DNA of 64,000 nucleotides from Anaerorhabdus sp964386325 (GTDB lineage Bacteria; Bacillota_I; Bacilli_A; Erysipelotrichales; Erysipelotrichaceae): assembly GCA_964386325.1 (NCBI GenBank), contig CAYLQY010000001.1, forward strand, positions 248,001 to 312,000, given 5' to 3'. Under the pieces are notes generated by a model. That model ran no database searches, was not told the DNA's origin, and saw only the letters and a program-made list of their open reading frames with translations. Shown in pieces: positions 52,976 to 61,566 of the stretch (within the stretch, counting starts at the first letter, position 1; every line of letters starts with the position of its first letter). Made by a program: the position numbers and the translations under genes.

Positions 52976-54397
52976 ATGGATTATCGTGAAACAGGACTTA
53001 AAGCATTAGAAGCAGTAGGGGGTAAAAATAATGTTCGTAATGTAACACATTGCGCAACAAGACTACGTATTGAAGTCAAGGATCGCTCAAAAGTAGATGA
53101 AACAAAAATTCAAAATGTACCGGGAGTTATGAAGATGATAGAATCAGCGGGACAATTACAATTTGTTATAGGACCAAGTGTAAATGAAAGTTATCAAGTA
53201 GTGGTGAATGAAATTGGTGAAGGAGTTGCAGGTGGACAAGTTGCAGATGACCCAGAAGATAAAAAAGGAGATAATAAACAAAGTTTTGTAGTAAAAGCAT
53301 TGGGAATTATTTCTGGGATTTTTATTCCAATTTTACCAGCGTTAATCGCGTCAGGAATGATTAAAGCTTTACTTACGATTTTAACAAGCTTTGGATTAGT
53401 TGATACTGCTTCAGGTGTGTTTACAATTATCACATTTGCTGCAGATTCTGTATTCTATTTCTTGCCTATTTTATTAGCTGCAAGTTCTGCAAAAGTATTT
53501 GGTATGTCTCAAGGTTTAGCGATGATGTTAGGTGCTATTTTACTGCATCCAACGTTTACTGGAATTGTTGCTGATGGAACAACAGCGCTCGATATCTTCG
53601 GTTTAGGGGTTCGATTAGTAAACTATAAAGCAACTGTAATTCCTATTATCTTAATTATTTGGATTGCTAGTTATGTAGAAAAATTTGCAACTAAGTATTT
53701 ACCAGATGTTATCAAATATGTTTTCAGACCATTAATTGTAATGATTGTTATGCTTCCATTAGCACTTTGCGTATTAGGTCCTATTGGTGCGGTTCTCGGT
53801 GATGGGCTTGCTGCATTATTATCTTGGATTCAAATAACAATCCCATGGTTATTACCTACATTTATTGGTACAATAGCTCCACTGATGGTATTGTTTGGCT
53901 TGAATAACTGTACAATTCCACTGATCTACGCTCAATTATCTGCAGTAGGTTATGAAACGGTTGCTGGACCTGGGATGCTAGCACACAACATTGCAGAAGG
54001 TGCTGCTTCATTAGCAATCGCATTAAAATCAAAAGATAAAAAAGTAAAACAACAAGCTTTCTCTACAAGTTTTACAGCATTGCTTGGTGGTATTACTGAA
54101 CCAGCTATCTATGGAATTACTTTACGATATAAAAACGTGTTACCTTGTGTAATGATTGGTGGTGGTGTTGCTGGATTATTTGCAGGTTTAACTGGTTTAG
54201 TTCGTTATGCTACAGCAGCTCCTTCTATCATTACACTCCCTACATATATGGGTGAAAATCCTAGTAATATCTGGTTAGCAGTTGCTACTTTAGCTATTGC
54301 CTTTGCTGTAACTTTTATATTGGTATATTTTGTAAAAACTGAAGATACAAATAAAGAAGTGAAGAACCAAGCTGTTTTAGACGAATTGAATAAATAA
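52976..54397 (+). CDS. PTS beta-glucoside transporter IIBC component
   Basis: The 473-residue protein has an N-terminal IIB domain with the phosphorylated Cys in NVTHCATRLRIEVKD (about 27) and a IIC domain of about ten helices (GIFIPILPALIASGM, then GGITEPAIYGITLRYK). No IIA domain is fused; the separate IIA at 50969 fills the role. AGGGAGG precedes the ATG. Confidence 0.95.
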   Translation: MDYRETGLKALEAVGGKNNVRNVTHCATRLRIEVKDRSKVDETKIQNVPGVMKMIESAGQLQFVIGPSVNESYQVVVNEIGEGVAGGQVADDPEDKKGDNKQSFVVKALGIISGIFIPILPALIASGMIKALLTILTSFGLVDTASGVFTIITFAADSVFYFLPILLAASSAKVFGMSQGLAMMLGAILLHPTFTGIVADGTTALDIFGLGVRLVNYKATVIPIILIIWIASYVEKFATKYLPDVIKYVFRPLIVMIVMLPLALCVLGPIGAVLGDGLAALLSWIQITIPWLLPTFIGTIAPLMVLFGLNNCTIPLIYAQLSAVGYETVAGPGMLAHNIAEGAASLAIALKSKDKKVKQQAFSTSFTALLGGITEPAIYGITLRYKNVLPCVMIGGGVAGLFAGLTGLVRYATAAPSIITLPTYMGENPSNIWLAVATLAIAFAVTFILVYFVKTEDTNKEVKNQAVLDELNK

Positions 54398-54404
54398 GTA
54401 AATG

Positions 54405-54433
54405 TGTACAGTATCTAAACTTGATACTGTACA
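54405..54433 (+). repeat. Intercistronic 11-bp stem-loop in the bgl operon
   Basis: TGTACAGTATC (54405-54415) and GATACTGTACA (54423-54433) form a perfect stem with a 7-nt loop. No T run follows, so it is probably an mRNA stability or processing structure between the transporter and the second GH1 gene rather than a full terminator. Confidence 0.7.
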
Positions 54434-54457
54434 TCATTTCAAAGAAAGAGAGGATTT

Positions 54458-55954
54458 ATGGCTGAAATACAATATAAGTTCCCAGAAGGGTTTTTATGGG
54501 GTGGTGCTATAGCTGCTAATCAAAGTGAAGGTGCTTGGCTAGAGGACGGAAAGAAACCACAAGCTACAGATGTAATGGTGGGTATTATTACGGATGGGCA
54601 TACTCCAGGTGTGAAATATAATGAAGAAAAAGGTAAATTTGAAATGTCTTTACATAAAGACAAAGAATACTTAGCACATGAAGCGATTGATTTCTATCAT
54701 CGTTATAAAGAAGACTTACAGTTGATGGCGGGTATGGGATTCAATTGTTTTCGTACTTCTATTTCTTGGGCTAGAATTTTTCCTAATGGTGACGAAGTAG
54801 CTCCTAATGAAAATGGATTAAAATACTACGATGATCTGTTTGATACAATGCTTTCTTTAGGAATGAAACCAATTGTCACTATTACTCATTTCGATACACC
54901 TTTAAATTTAATGACTGAATATAATGGTTGGTCAAATCGCAAGATGATTAAATTCTTTATGAATTATTGTAATGTTATTTTTAGAAGATATGGTTCAAAA
55001 GTGAAACATTGGTTAACGTTTAATGAGATTAATAATATTTTCCGTATGCCCTTTGCAGCTGGTGGTGTAATTCCAAGTCATTATGATTCAAACTCAAAAG
55101 ATTTCTCTGCAAACTATACCCAGATGGAATTACATCAAGCATTGCACAATGCAATGGTAGCAAATGCAAAGTGTGTAAAGCTATTTCATGAATTAGTACC
55201 TCACGGACAAATTGGGTGTATGATTGCAGGTTCTCATTTAGCAACATATCCAGCTTCTTGTGATCCTCGTGATGTTCTTGCAACTTTAGATGCAAGAAGA
55301 AATACATTCTTATTTACAGATATCATGGCTGCAGGTGTATATCCTGAATACTTGCGTAGAATGTGGGATGTTGAAGGAATTAAACCGACTATGGAAGAAG
55401 GGGATATTGAATTAATTCGTGACAATACCGTCGATTATATTGGATTTAGTTATTATTATTCCAATGTATGCAATGCAGCTGATGGTGCTGAATTTTTTGA
55501 AGGGACTTTGATGAAAGGGAGTAGAAAAGTAAAAAATCCATATATCACAGATTTTAGTCCTGATCCTTGGAATTTTCCATTAGATCCCCTTGGAATTCGT
55601 TATGTTTTAGAAGAATACACGGATCGTTATCATAAACCATTATTTATTATGGAGAATGGCTTAGGATTAGATGAAACGGAAGAATATGGAAAACAAATTC
55701 AAGATCCTGAACGTGTAAGATTCTTAGAAGAACACTTAAAACAAGTGTCATTAGCAATTCAAGGTGGTTGTAATGTAATGGGTTATTTATGGTGGGGACC
55801 AATTGATCTTGTTTCATCAGGTACAGGAGAGATGAAAAAACGTTATGGTTTTATTTATGTAGATCGACATAATGATGGCAGTGGTGACTTACATCGTTCT
55901 ATCAAACAAAGTTACTATCGTTATAAAGAAATTATTGAAAACAACGGATTATAG
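54458..55954 (+). CDS. 6-phospho-beta-glucosidase (GH1), second copy
   Basis: A 498-residue GH1 protein close in sequence to the one at 51425 along its whole length. The same FPEGFLWGGAIAANQSEGAWLEDGK start, WLTFNEIN acid/base and FIMENGLG nucleophile motifs are present. The two end with nearly the same residues (SIKQSYYRYKEIIENNGL), which points to a fairly recent duplication. AGAGAGG precedes the ATG. Confidence 0.94.
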   Translation: MAEIQYKFPEGFLWGGAIAANQSEGAWLEDGKKPQATDVMVGIITDGHTPGVKYNEEKGKFEMSLHKDKEYLAHEAIDFYHRYKEDLQLMAGMGFNCFRTSISWARIFPNGDEVAPNENGLKYYDDLFDTMLSLGMKPIVTITHFDTPLNLMTEYNGWSNRKMIKFFMNYCNVIFRRYGSKVKHWLTFNEINNIFRMPFAAGGVIPSHYDSNSKDFSANYTQMELHQALHNAMVANAKCVKLFHELVPHGQIGCMIAGSHLATYPASCDPRDVLATLDARRNTFLFTDIMAAGVYPEYLRRMWDVEGIKPTMEEGDIELIRDNTVDYIGFSYYYSNVCNAADGAEFFEGTLMKGSRKVKNPYITDFSPDPWNFPLDPLGIRYVLEEYTDRYHKPLFIMENGLGLDETEEYGKQIQDPERVRFLEEHLKQVSLAIQGGCNVMGYLWWGPIDLVSSGTGEMKKRYGFIYVDRHNDGSGDLHRSIKQSYYRYKEIIENNGL

Positions 55955-55964
55955 GAGAGTAAAA

Positions 55965-57410
55965 ATGGATTATATACATAGTTTTCCAGAAGGATTTATG
56001 TGGGGGGCTTCAACGAGTGCCTATCAATGTGAAGGGGCAGCATTAGAAGACGGTAAAAAAGACAATCAACAAGATGTTATCAATAGAGAAATTCATGATG
56101 AATATGGATACGCAGATGCTTCTGTAACGAGCGATCATTATCATCATTACAAAGAAGACGTCGCTTACATGGCAGAAATGGGATTTACTTCTTATCGTTT
56201 CTCAATGAATTGGTCAAGAATTTTTCCTAATGGGGTAGGAGAAGCAAATCCTAAGGGAGTAGAATTTTATCATAATTTAATCAATGAACTAAAAGCTAAT
56301 AATATTGAACCTATTGTGACAATGTGGCATTACGATTTACCAATGGCATTAGTAAATGAATATGGAGGATGGGCAGATCGCCAAATTGTTGATGATTTCG
56401 AATACTATGCACGTTTCATCTGTAAAGAATATGGCTCTAAAGTAAAATATTGGCTCACAATCAACGAACAAAGTATTGTTGTGAATTATATTGATCGTAA
56501 AAACAAGATTACTAAAGAACAGCAATATGATCCAAAGTTTCGTTATCAAGCAAACCACTATATGAATTTAGCTCATGCAAAAGCTGCAATTGCTATTCAT
56601 GAATTAGTACCAGATGGATTGTGTGGAGCAGCATTAGATATGGCTCCATACTATTCTCATACATGTGATCCAAAGGATATAATGGCTGCTAAGAATGCCA
56701 ATGCGTTCAAGAATAACTTCTACATGGATGTTTATATTAAAGGAATCTATACACCATCTATATTAAAATACTTAGAACGTCAAGGATTGATGTTTGAAAT
56801 ACAAGATGGCGATATGGAAATTATTAAGAAAGGCTCAGAATGCTTTGATTTCTTAGGAATTAATTATTATCAAAGTCAATGTGTTAAAGCAGCAACTCCG
56901 GGAGCATCACGTCGTTCTAAACAAAACAATAAAATTGGAAAAGGTGGAAATGTAACTTATGAGATTCAACCAGATTTATTTGAAGGCTGTTTGAATGAAA
57001 CAATTGGTGCAACTGATTTTTCAATGCCTATAGATCCAATGGGTCTTCAATATGTATTAGAAGATATCAATGATCGTTATAATATTCCAACAATGATATG
57101 TGAAAATGGATTTGGTGCCTATGATAAATTAGAGAGTGATGGATCTATTCATGATCCATACCGTATTGAATATATTCGTGAACATATTAAAGCAATGAAG
57201 ACAGCTATTGCCAATGGTGCAAAGGTGATTGCATACAATCCTTGGTCAGCATTTGATTTATTATCTACAAGTAATGGAATTGCAAAACGTTATGGATTTA
57301 TTTATGTAGATCGTACAGATGATGATGTAAAAGAATGCAAACGATACAAAAAAGATTCTTTCTACTGGTACAAAAATGTAATTAAAACAAATGGAAGAAA
57401 TTTAGAATAA
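55965..57410 (+). CDS. 6-phospho-beta-glucosidase (GH1), divergent third copy
   Basis: A 481-residue GH1 enzyme of another subgroup: FPEGFMWGASTSAYQCEGAAL, WLTINEQS (acid/base Glu) and MICENGFG (nucleophile Glu). ATG 55965 is the start, with TAGGAGAG 6 nt upstream; an upstream in-frame ATG at 55872 would overlap the second GH1 gene. It ends the bgl operon and probably broadens the range of phospho-beta-glycosides used. Confidence 0.93.
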   Translation: MDYIHSFPEGFMWGASTSAYQCEGAALEDGKKDNQQDVINREIHDEYGYADASVTSDHYHHYKEDVAYMAEMGFTSYRFSMNWSRIFPNGVGEANPKGVEFYHNLINELKANNIEPIVTMWHYDLPMALVNEYGGWADRQIVDDFEYYARFICKEYGSKVKYWLTINEQSIVVNYIDRKNKITKEQQYDPKFRYQANHYMNLAHAKAAIAIHELVPDGLCGAALDMAPYYSHTCDPKDIMAAKNANAFKNNFYMDVYIKGIYTPSILKYLERQGLMFEIQDGDMEIIKKGSECFDFLGINYYQSQCVKAATPGASRRSKQNNKIGKGGNVTYEIQPDLFEGCLNETIGATDFSMPIDPMGLQYVLEDINDRYNIPTMICENGFGAYDKLESDGSIHDPYRIEYIREHIKAMKTAIANGAKVIAYNPWSAFDLLSTSNGIAKRYGFIYVDRTDDDVKECKRYKKDSFYWYKNVIKTNGRNLE

Positions 57411-57737
57411 AAATAATGAAAAGACTATAATTAGTAAGAGAATTTTTAGTTATATATTTCCATGATATATTTAGATATGGAACATAAAATTAATTATAGA
57501 AATTTGTCTGAATCATCATGTAAATAAAAACGCCTAGATATTTTATAATCTAGACGTTTTTTCCCTATGCCATTAAATTGAATTAACTATAAATGGAAAT
57601 TAATATTTTTAGACAAAAATGAGTATAATAAGAGATTATTTCGTTCGTATATTAAGTAAAATTAAGAAATAAACACTAGTCTACAAATGTAGATAATAGT
57701 ATTATAGTCTTAGATTAAGAAGAGAGAGGAAAAATAA
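57411..57737. other. Intergenic region between bgl operon and lipoprotein gene
   Basis: The 327-nt stretch holds the terminator at 57526 and otherwise AT-rich DNA. A small TCTAC/GTAGA hairpin and TATTAT-type hexamers lie 20-60 nt before the lipoprotein gene. No convincing gene or promoter is seen. Confidence 0.5.
57526..57562 (+). terminator. Terminator of the bgl operon
   Basis: AAAACG-x-CTAGAT pairs with ATCTAG-x-CGTTTT with one mismatch, followed by T residues. It lies about 115 nt after the last stop codon. Confidence 0.8.
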
Positions 57738-58334
57738 ATGAAGAAAATAAATTGCATGTTACTTGTATGTCTAATTCTAATGGGATGTAGTGCTAAGAAA
57801 GAAGAAGTTCCGGTAGGAACACCAGAAGCGACAGCTAGCCCTCAAGTTGTGTTCACTCCAGATACAAATCCACAAGATAGACCTTATCCAACACCAAATG
57901 GAAAAATAGAACAAAATTATGACTATAACGTAGAGAAAAACGAAGATAGTAAAAAAATGAAAATTACTTTCTATGATCGTGCTACTGATATTATTGGACA
58001 TTCGATTACAATTTTTGATAGTAATGATCAAATGTTGTCAAGTTCAAGTGGATTCAGTACAGTGAATGAGTATATTACGATTGATGATGAAAGCGCGTAT
58101 GAACAAAAATTCTCAGATAAAGAAACATCTATTTACGAAGGAGACGGTTTTCCGACATTAGATATTGAGTCGAATAATTATTTAAAAATATCTTGTTTTG
58201 TTTACTTAAAAGATAAAATCGAACAACCTTGTTCAGAAACATATCTGATTCCTAATGCTGCTGGCTTTAGCTATAAAATATATTTAGTCAAGGATAGCGA
58301 AGGAAACTATAAATTTAGCCCTACTGAAGAATAA
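57738..58334 (+). CDS. Lipoprotein of unknown function
   Basis: Not recognised. The 198-residue protein has a signal peptide with lipobox LILMGC (Cys at about 17), a Pro/Thr-rich linker (about 20-58), and a small outer domain with beta-type periodicity and two cysteines (SCFVYLKDKIEQPCSE) that may form a disulfide. AGAGAGG precedes the ATG. It is a single-gene unit with its own terminator. Confidence 0.65.
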   Translation: MKKINCMLLVCLILMGCSAKKEEVPVGTPEATASPQVVFTPDTNPQDRPYPTPNGKIEQNYDYNVEKNEDSKKMKITFYDRATDIIGHSITIFDSNDQMLSSSSGFSTVNEYITIDDESAYEQKFSDKETSIYEGDGFPTLDIESNNYLKISCFVYLKDKIEQPCSETYLIPNAAGFSYKIYLVKDSEGNYKFSPTEE

Positions 58335-58335
58335 G

Positions 58336-58366
58336 AAGTGCTAAATTATAATTTAGTGCTTTTTTT
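58336..58366 (+). terminator. Terminator after the lipoprotein gene
   Basis: AAGTGCTAAATT pairs with AATTTAGTGCTT through two G-U pairs, followed by seven T. Confidence 0.82.
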
Positions 58367-58475
58367 AGATAGACATGAGATATACTTAAGATGGTAATGA
58401 GGTGGAAACATGAGAATTGAATAGTATGCAAGGTTAAATAAGCCTTGCGGGAATGTGAATAAGAAGGAGGCTTAT

Positions 58476-59240
58476 ATGAGCTATTTTAAATTTGAAAATA
58501 AAAATGTTTTTTATAGTGAAGAAGGAGAAGGAACACCTTTACTATTTCTTCATGGGAATACTGCATCATCCAAGATGTTTGATTTAATTGTGGATAAGTA
58601 TAAAAAAGATTATAAAGTAATTATAATTGATTTTCTTGGACATGGAAAATCAGATAGATTATCTGAATTTCCTGCTGATTTATGGTTTTATGAAGCTAGA
58701 CAAATAATTGAGTTCTTGAGAATAAAGAATTATGAAAAAGTTTATTTGATTGGTAGTAGTGGAGGGGCATTAGTTGCGATTAATGTGGCGCTAGAAGAAA
58801 GTGGCAGAGTTACTAAAGTAATTGCGGATAGCTTTGAAGGTGAATATGCACTTACTGAGTTTACTTCTAACATTGATGAAGATCGTGAACAATCAAAAAA
58901 AAGTGAGGATTCACGGATGTTTTATGAATACATGCATGGTGAAGGATGGGAACAAGTCGTTGACAATGATACACAGGCAATTATTAAACATAGTCAATCT
59001 ATTAAAAAATTCTTTCATAAAGATTTAGCTGAATTAAAAGCGAAGATATTGTTAACAGGGAGTCTAGAAGATGAATTCGTATCATTTCTATCACCTACAT
59101 ATTTTGAAGATACATACACAATGATGATTGAAAAGATTGGGCATGGAGAAATTAAACTCTTTGAGCATGGTAGACACCCAGCATTATTATCGAATCAAGA
59201 TGAGTTTGTCGAAGTAAGTATTAATTTTTTTAATGAATGA
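58476..59240 (+). CDS. Alpha/beta hydrolase
   Basis: The 254-residue protein has the fold's oxyanion HGN (FLHGNTAS), the nucleophile elbow GSSGGA (Ser in GXSXG form, about residue 90) and a C-terminal HGRHPALL with the catalytic-type His. The acid is probably in LTGSLEDEF. The start at 58476 is chosen because AAGGAGG lies 5 nt upstream; an in-frame ATG at 58455 overlaps nothing useful and has no site. The substrate is unknown. Confidence 0.87.
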   Translation: MSYFKFENKNVFYSEEGEGTPLLFLHGNTASSKMFDLIVDKYKKDYKVIIIDFLGHGKSDRLSEFPADLWFYEARQIIEFLRIKNYEKVYLIGSSGGALVAINVALEESGRVTKVIADSFEGEYALTEFTSNIDEDREQSKKSEDSRMFYEYMHGEGWEQVVDNDTQAIIKHSQSIKKFFHKDLAELKAKILLTGSLEDEFVSFLSPTYFEDTYTMMIEKIGHGEIKLFEHGRHPALLSNQDEFVEVSINFFNE

Positions 59241-59244
59241 TAAA

Positions 59245-59271
59245 AGCATGGAGAAAAACTCCATGTTTTTA
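59245..59271 (+). terminator. Terminator after the hydrolase gene
   Basis: GCATGGAG and CTCCATG form a 7-bp stem with an AAAAA loop, followed by five T. Confidence 0.88.
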
Positions 59272-59302
59272 TGTATTTGATACCAAAAAACAAAAAATAT
59301 TC

Positions 59303-59331
59303 TTCATAATCATTTTTACATAATGTATAAT
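59303..59331 (+). promoter_or_regulatory. Promoter of the ICMT-like/GH3/HD-GYP operon
   Basis: TTCATA (59303-59308), a 17-nt spacer and TATAAT (59326-59331). The predicted transcript starts near 59338, which rules out the ATG at 59330 as the start codon. Confidence 0.6.
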
Positions 59332-59353
59332 GAAAAAGAAAGTTAGGTATGGG

Positions 59354-59920
59354 ATGATTTTATTAGGGTGTATAGGATTTTGTTTATATTTAGTTTATGA
59401 TTTTAATCAATCATATTTGCACCAAAAATGGTTGCAACCATGTTTCTTACTTGGATCACTCTGTGTGTGCGTTTCGTGGATAGGAATTACAATTATTGGT
59501 GATAAGCAGATTTATTTCATGTTTATACAAGGAATCTTTCTGATTCTTTCAATATTTTTTGCAATACTATTAATTTACACACTTTTCTTTGCGATACCAT
59601 TTAAAGATACATATGTTGATGAAAATTTTAAATGTGTTTGTCGTGTGGGTGTTTATGCTTTGTGCAGACATCCAGGAGTGTTATTTTTATTTGGTTTTAC
59701 ATTCTTCATGGCAGTAGGTTTAGGTTCTTCGTTATTATTAAAGGGGTGTTTGATATTTAATTTTTGCAATGTTATTTATGTAATATTACAAGACAAATAT
59801 TTTTTTCCTCATTGTTTTGACGACTACTTAGATTATAAAACAAAAATACCTTTTCTTATTCCTTCTAGGAAAAGCTATTACGAATGCGTAAATAGTATTA
59901 GGGATTTACATAAGAAATAA
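59354..59920 (+). CDS. Isoprenylcysteine/phospholipid methyltransferase-like membrane protein
   Basis: About five helices. The C-terminal part has GVYALCRHPGVLFLFGFTFF, then QDKYFFPHCFDDYLDYKTKIPFLIP. This RHPG plus late Y-x2-Y-x4-P pattern is that of ICMT/PEMT-type membrane methyltransferases, which use S-adenosylmethionine at the membrane. The substrate is unknown and activity is not assured. The ATG at 59354 is preferred since TAGG lies about 7 nt upstream and the ATG at 59330 is inside the -10 of the promoter. The GH3 gene follows after 11 nt. Confidence 0.65.
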   Translation: MILLGCIGFCLYLVYDFNQSYLHQKWLQPCFLLGSLCVCVSWIGITIIGDKQIYFMFIQGIFLILSIFFAILLIYTLFFAIPFKDTYVDENFKCVCRVGVYALCRHPGVLFLFGFTFFMAVGLGSSLLLKGCLIFNFCNVIYVILQDKYFFPHCFDDYLDYKTKIPFLIPSRKSYYECVNSIRDLHKK

Positions 59921-59931
59921 GGAGACTAACG

Positions 59932-61566
59932 ATGAGATTTGATCAAAGGGTTAAACATAAAGACTATAAGTCTCTGTGGAAAGAGTATTGTGGGTTTCTT
60001 GATTTAGATATCAATAGTATGATGGAAATTCAAGAAAGATTGCTGATGGAACAAATCGGCTTATTAAATAATTGTGAACTAGGGTCACGCTTATTTAATG
60101 ATAGGCAAATTAATAGTATAAACGAATTTAGAAAGTTCGTTCCTTTGACTACGTATGAAGATTACGCAGATATTTTACTAACTCATCGTGAAAGAGCTTT
60201 GCCATCAGATGTAATAACGTGGATTGAAACCACTTGGGAAGGTGGTAGACATCCAGTTAAAACTGCACCTTATAGCAAAGCGATGTTAGATACTTTTAGA
60301 AATAATACAATTGCATGCTTAATGCTTGCGAGTAGTCGAGGTAGAAATGATTTTTCAGTTAAAGAACATGATAAAGCACTTTATGGTGTTGCATCATTAC
60401 CTTATGCAACAGGATTACTACCACTCTTGCTAGAAGATGAGATTAATCTCGATGTTTTACCGCCAGTTAAAGTCGCTCAGAAGCTCTCATTTAAAGAGCG
60501 AAATGTTTTAGGATTTAAAATGGGTATGCAACAAGGATTAGATGTTTTCTTTGCTCTCAGTGCAGTAGCATACTATATATCAATGGCTTTAGAAGATGCA
60601 TCTAACAAAAAATCAAGTGGCGGATTAAAAACATTGTTGGGTACTAATGTGACAATGCTGACACGTTTTATGAAAGCAAAGTACATATGCAAAAAAGAAC
60701 ATCGTTCACTGCAGCCTAGAGACTTATTTAAAATGAAAGCTCTTATTTGTGCAGGAACTGATAGTAGATACTATAAAGATAAACTTGAAAATTTATGGGG
60801 CGTACGACCTTTAGAGATATTCGCTGGTACTGAACCAACATGCATAGCATCAGAAAGCTGGGCTAAAAATGGTATGTATTTTTTCCCGGATTCTTGTTTT
60901 TATGAGTTTGTGCCAGAAAGTGAAATGTTAAAACGCTTAAATGATGCAACGTATCAACCAAAAACCTATTTGTTAAATGAATTGGTACAAGATGAAATGT
61001 ATGAACTTGTAATTACAGTGTTTAAGGGTGGGGCATTTGCACGTTATTTAACGGGAGATTGTTATCGTTGCGTTGCAAAAGAAGATAAAGAAAATCATAT
61101 TTTGTTACCACGATTTGAATATGTTGATCGTATTCCTACAATTATTGATATTGCAGGATTTACGCGAATTAGTGAAAAATCAATACAAGATGTAATTGAT
61201 CTAAGTAAATTATCCATTGTCGATTGGGTTGCCTTAAAAGAATATGATTCATCTTGGCGTCCTTATATGCATTTGATAATTGAATTAAAGAAATCAACTT
61301 TAGAAGATGAAGCAAGTAACCTAGTTCTTCTAAAAAATCATTTACGGGCATATTTTGCTTATTTTGATACAGATTATGATGATTTAGAAAAAATGCTAGG
61401 TATTGATCCATTGAAAGTAACTATTGTGCAGTGTGATACCTTTGCGAAGTATCAAGAGAAATATCAAAGCCCAATTCAAAAAATGAATGCAAAAACATAT
61501 CAGATTAATGATTTGTTATCACTATCATCTAAAGTAAGGGAGGTGGAAGAATGCCAACGATTGTAA
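59932..61566 (+). CDS. GH3 auxin-responsive-promoter-type acyl-adenylate enzyme
   Basis: The GH3 family (PF03321) joins acyl acids to amino acids through an acyl-adenylate. Matches in this 544-residue protein are the start region (NSINEFRKFVPLTTYEDYADIL), the FAGTEPTC block near 297 (adenylate motif 2) and YLTGD at 372-376 (motif 3). The usual P-loop motif SSGTT-G-x-K is replaced by ETTWEGGRHPVK (99-110), so catalytic ability is uncertain. It lies between an ICMT-like gene and an HD-GYP gene that overlaps its end by 16 nt. AAGGAG precedes the ATG. Confidence 0.8.
   Translation: MRFDQRVKHKDYKSLWKEYCGFLDLDINSMMEIQERLLMEQIGLLNNCELGSRLFNDRQINSINEFRKFVPLTTYEDYADILLTHRERALPSDVITWIETTWEGGRHPVKTAPYSKAMLDTFRNNTIACLMLASSRGRNDFSVKEHDKALYGVASLPYATGLLPLLLEDEINLDVLPPVKVAQKLSFKERNVLGFKMGMQQGLDVFFALSAVAYYISMALEDASNKKSSGGLKTLLGTNVTMLTRFMKAKYICKKEHRSLQPRDLFKMKALICAGTDSRYYKDKLENLWGVRPLEIFAGTEPTCIASESWAKNGMYFFPDSCFYEFVPESEMLKRLNDATYQPKTYLLNELVQDEMYELVITVFKGGAFARYLTGDCYRCVAKEDKENHILLPRFEYVDRIPTIIDIAGFTRISEKSIQDVIDLSKLSIVDWVALKEYDSSWRPYMHLIIELKKSTLEDEASNLVLLKNHLRAYFAYFDTDYDDLEKMLGIDPLKVTIVQCDTFAKYQEKYQSPIQKMNAKTYQINDLLSLSSKVREVEECQRL

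Noticed and set aside
54405..54433. Full intrinsic terminator inside the bgl operon
   Set aside because: The stem is strong but no T run follows, and the next gene has no visible promoter.
59330..59353. ATG 59330 as the start of the ICMT-like gene
   Set aside because: It overlaps the TATAAT of the only visible promoter and lies upstream of the expected transcript start; it would stand only if another promoter exists.
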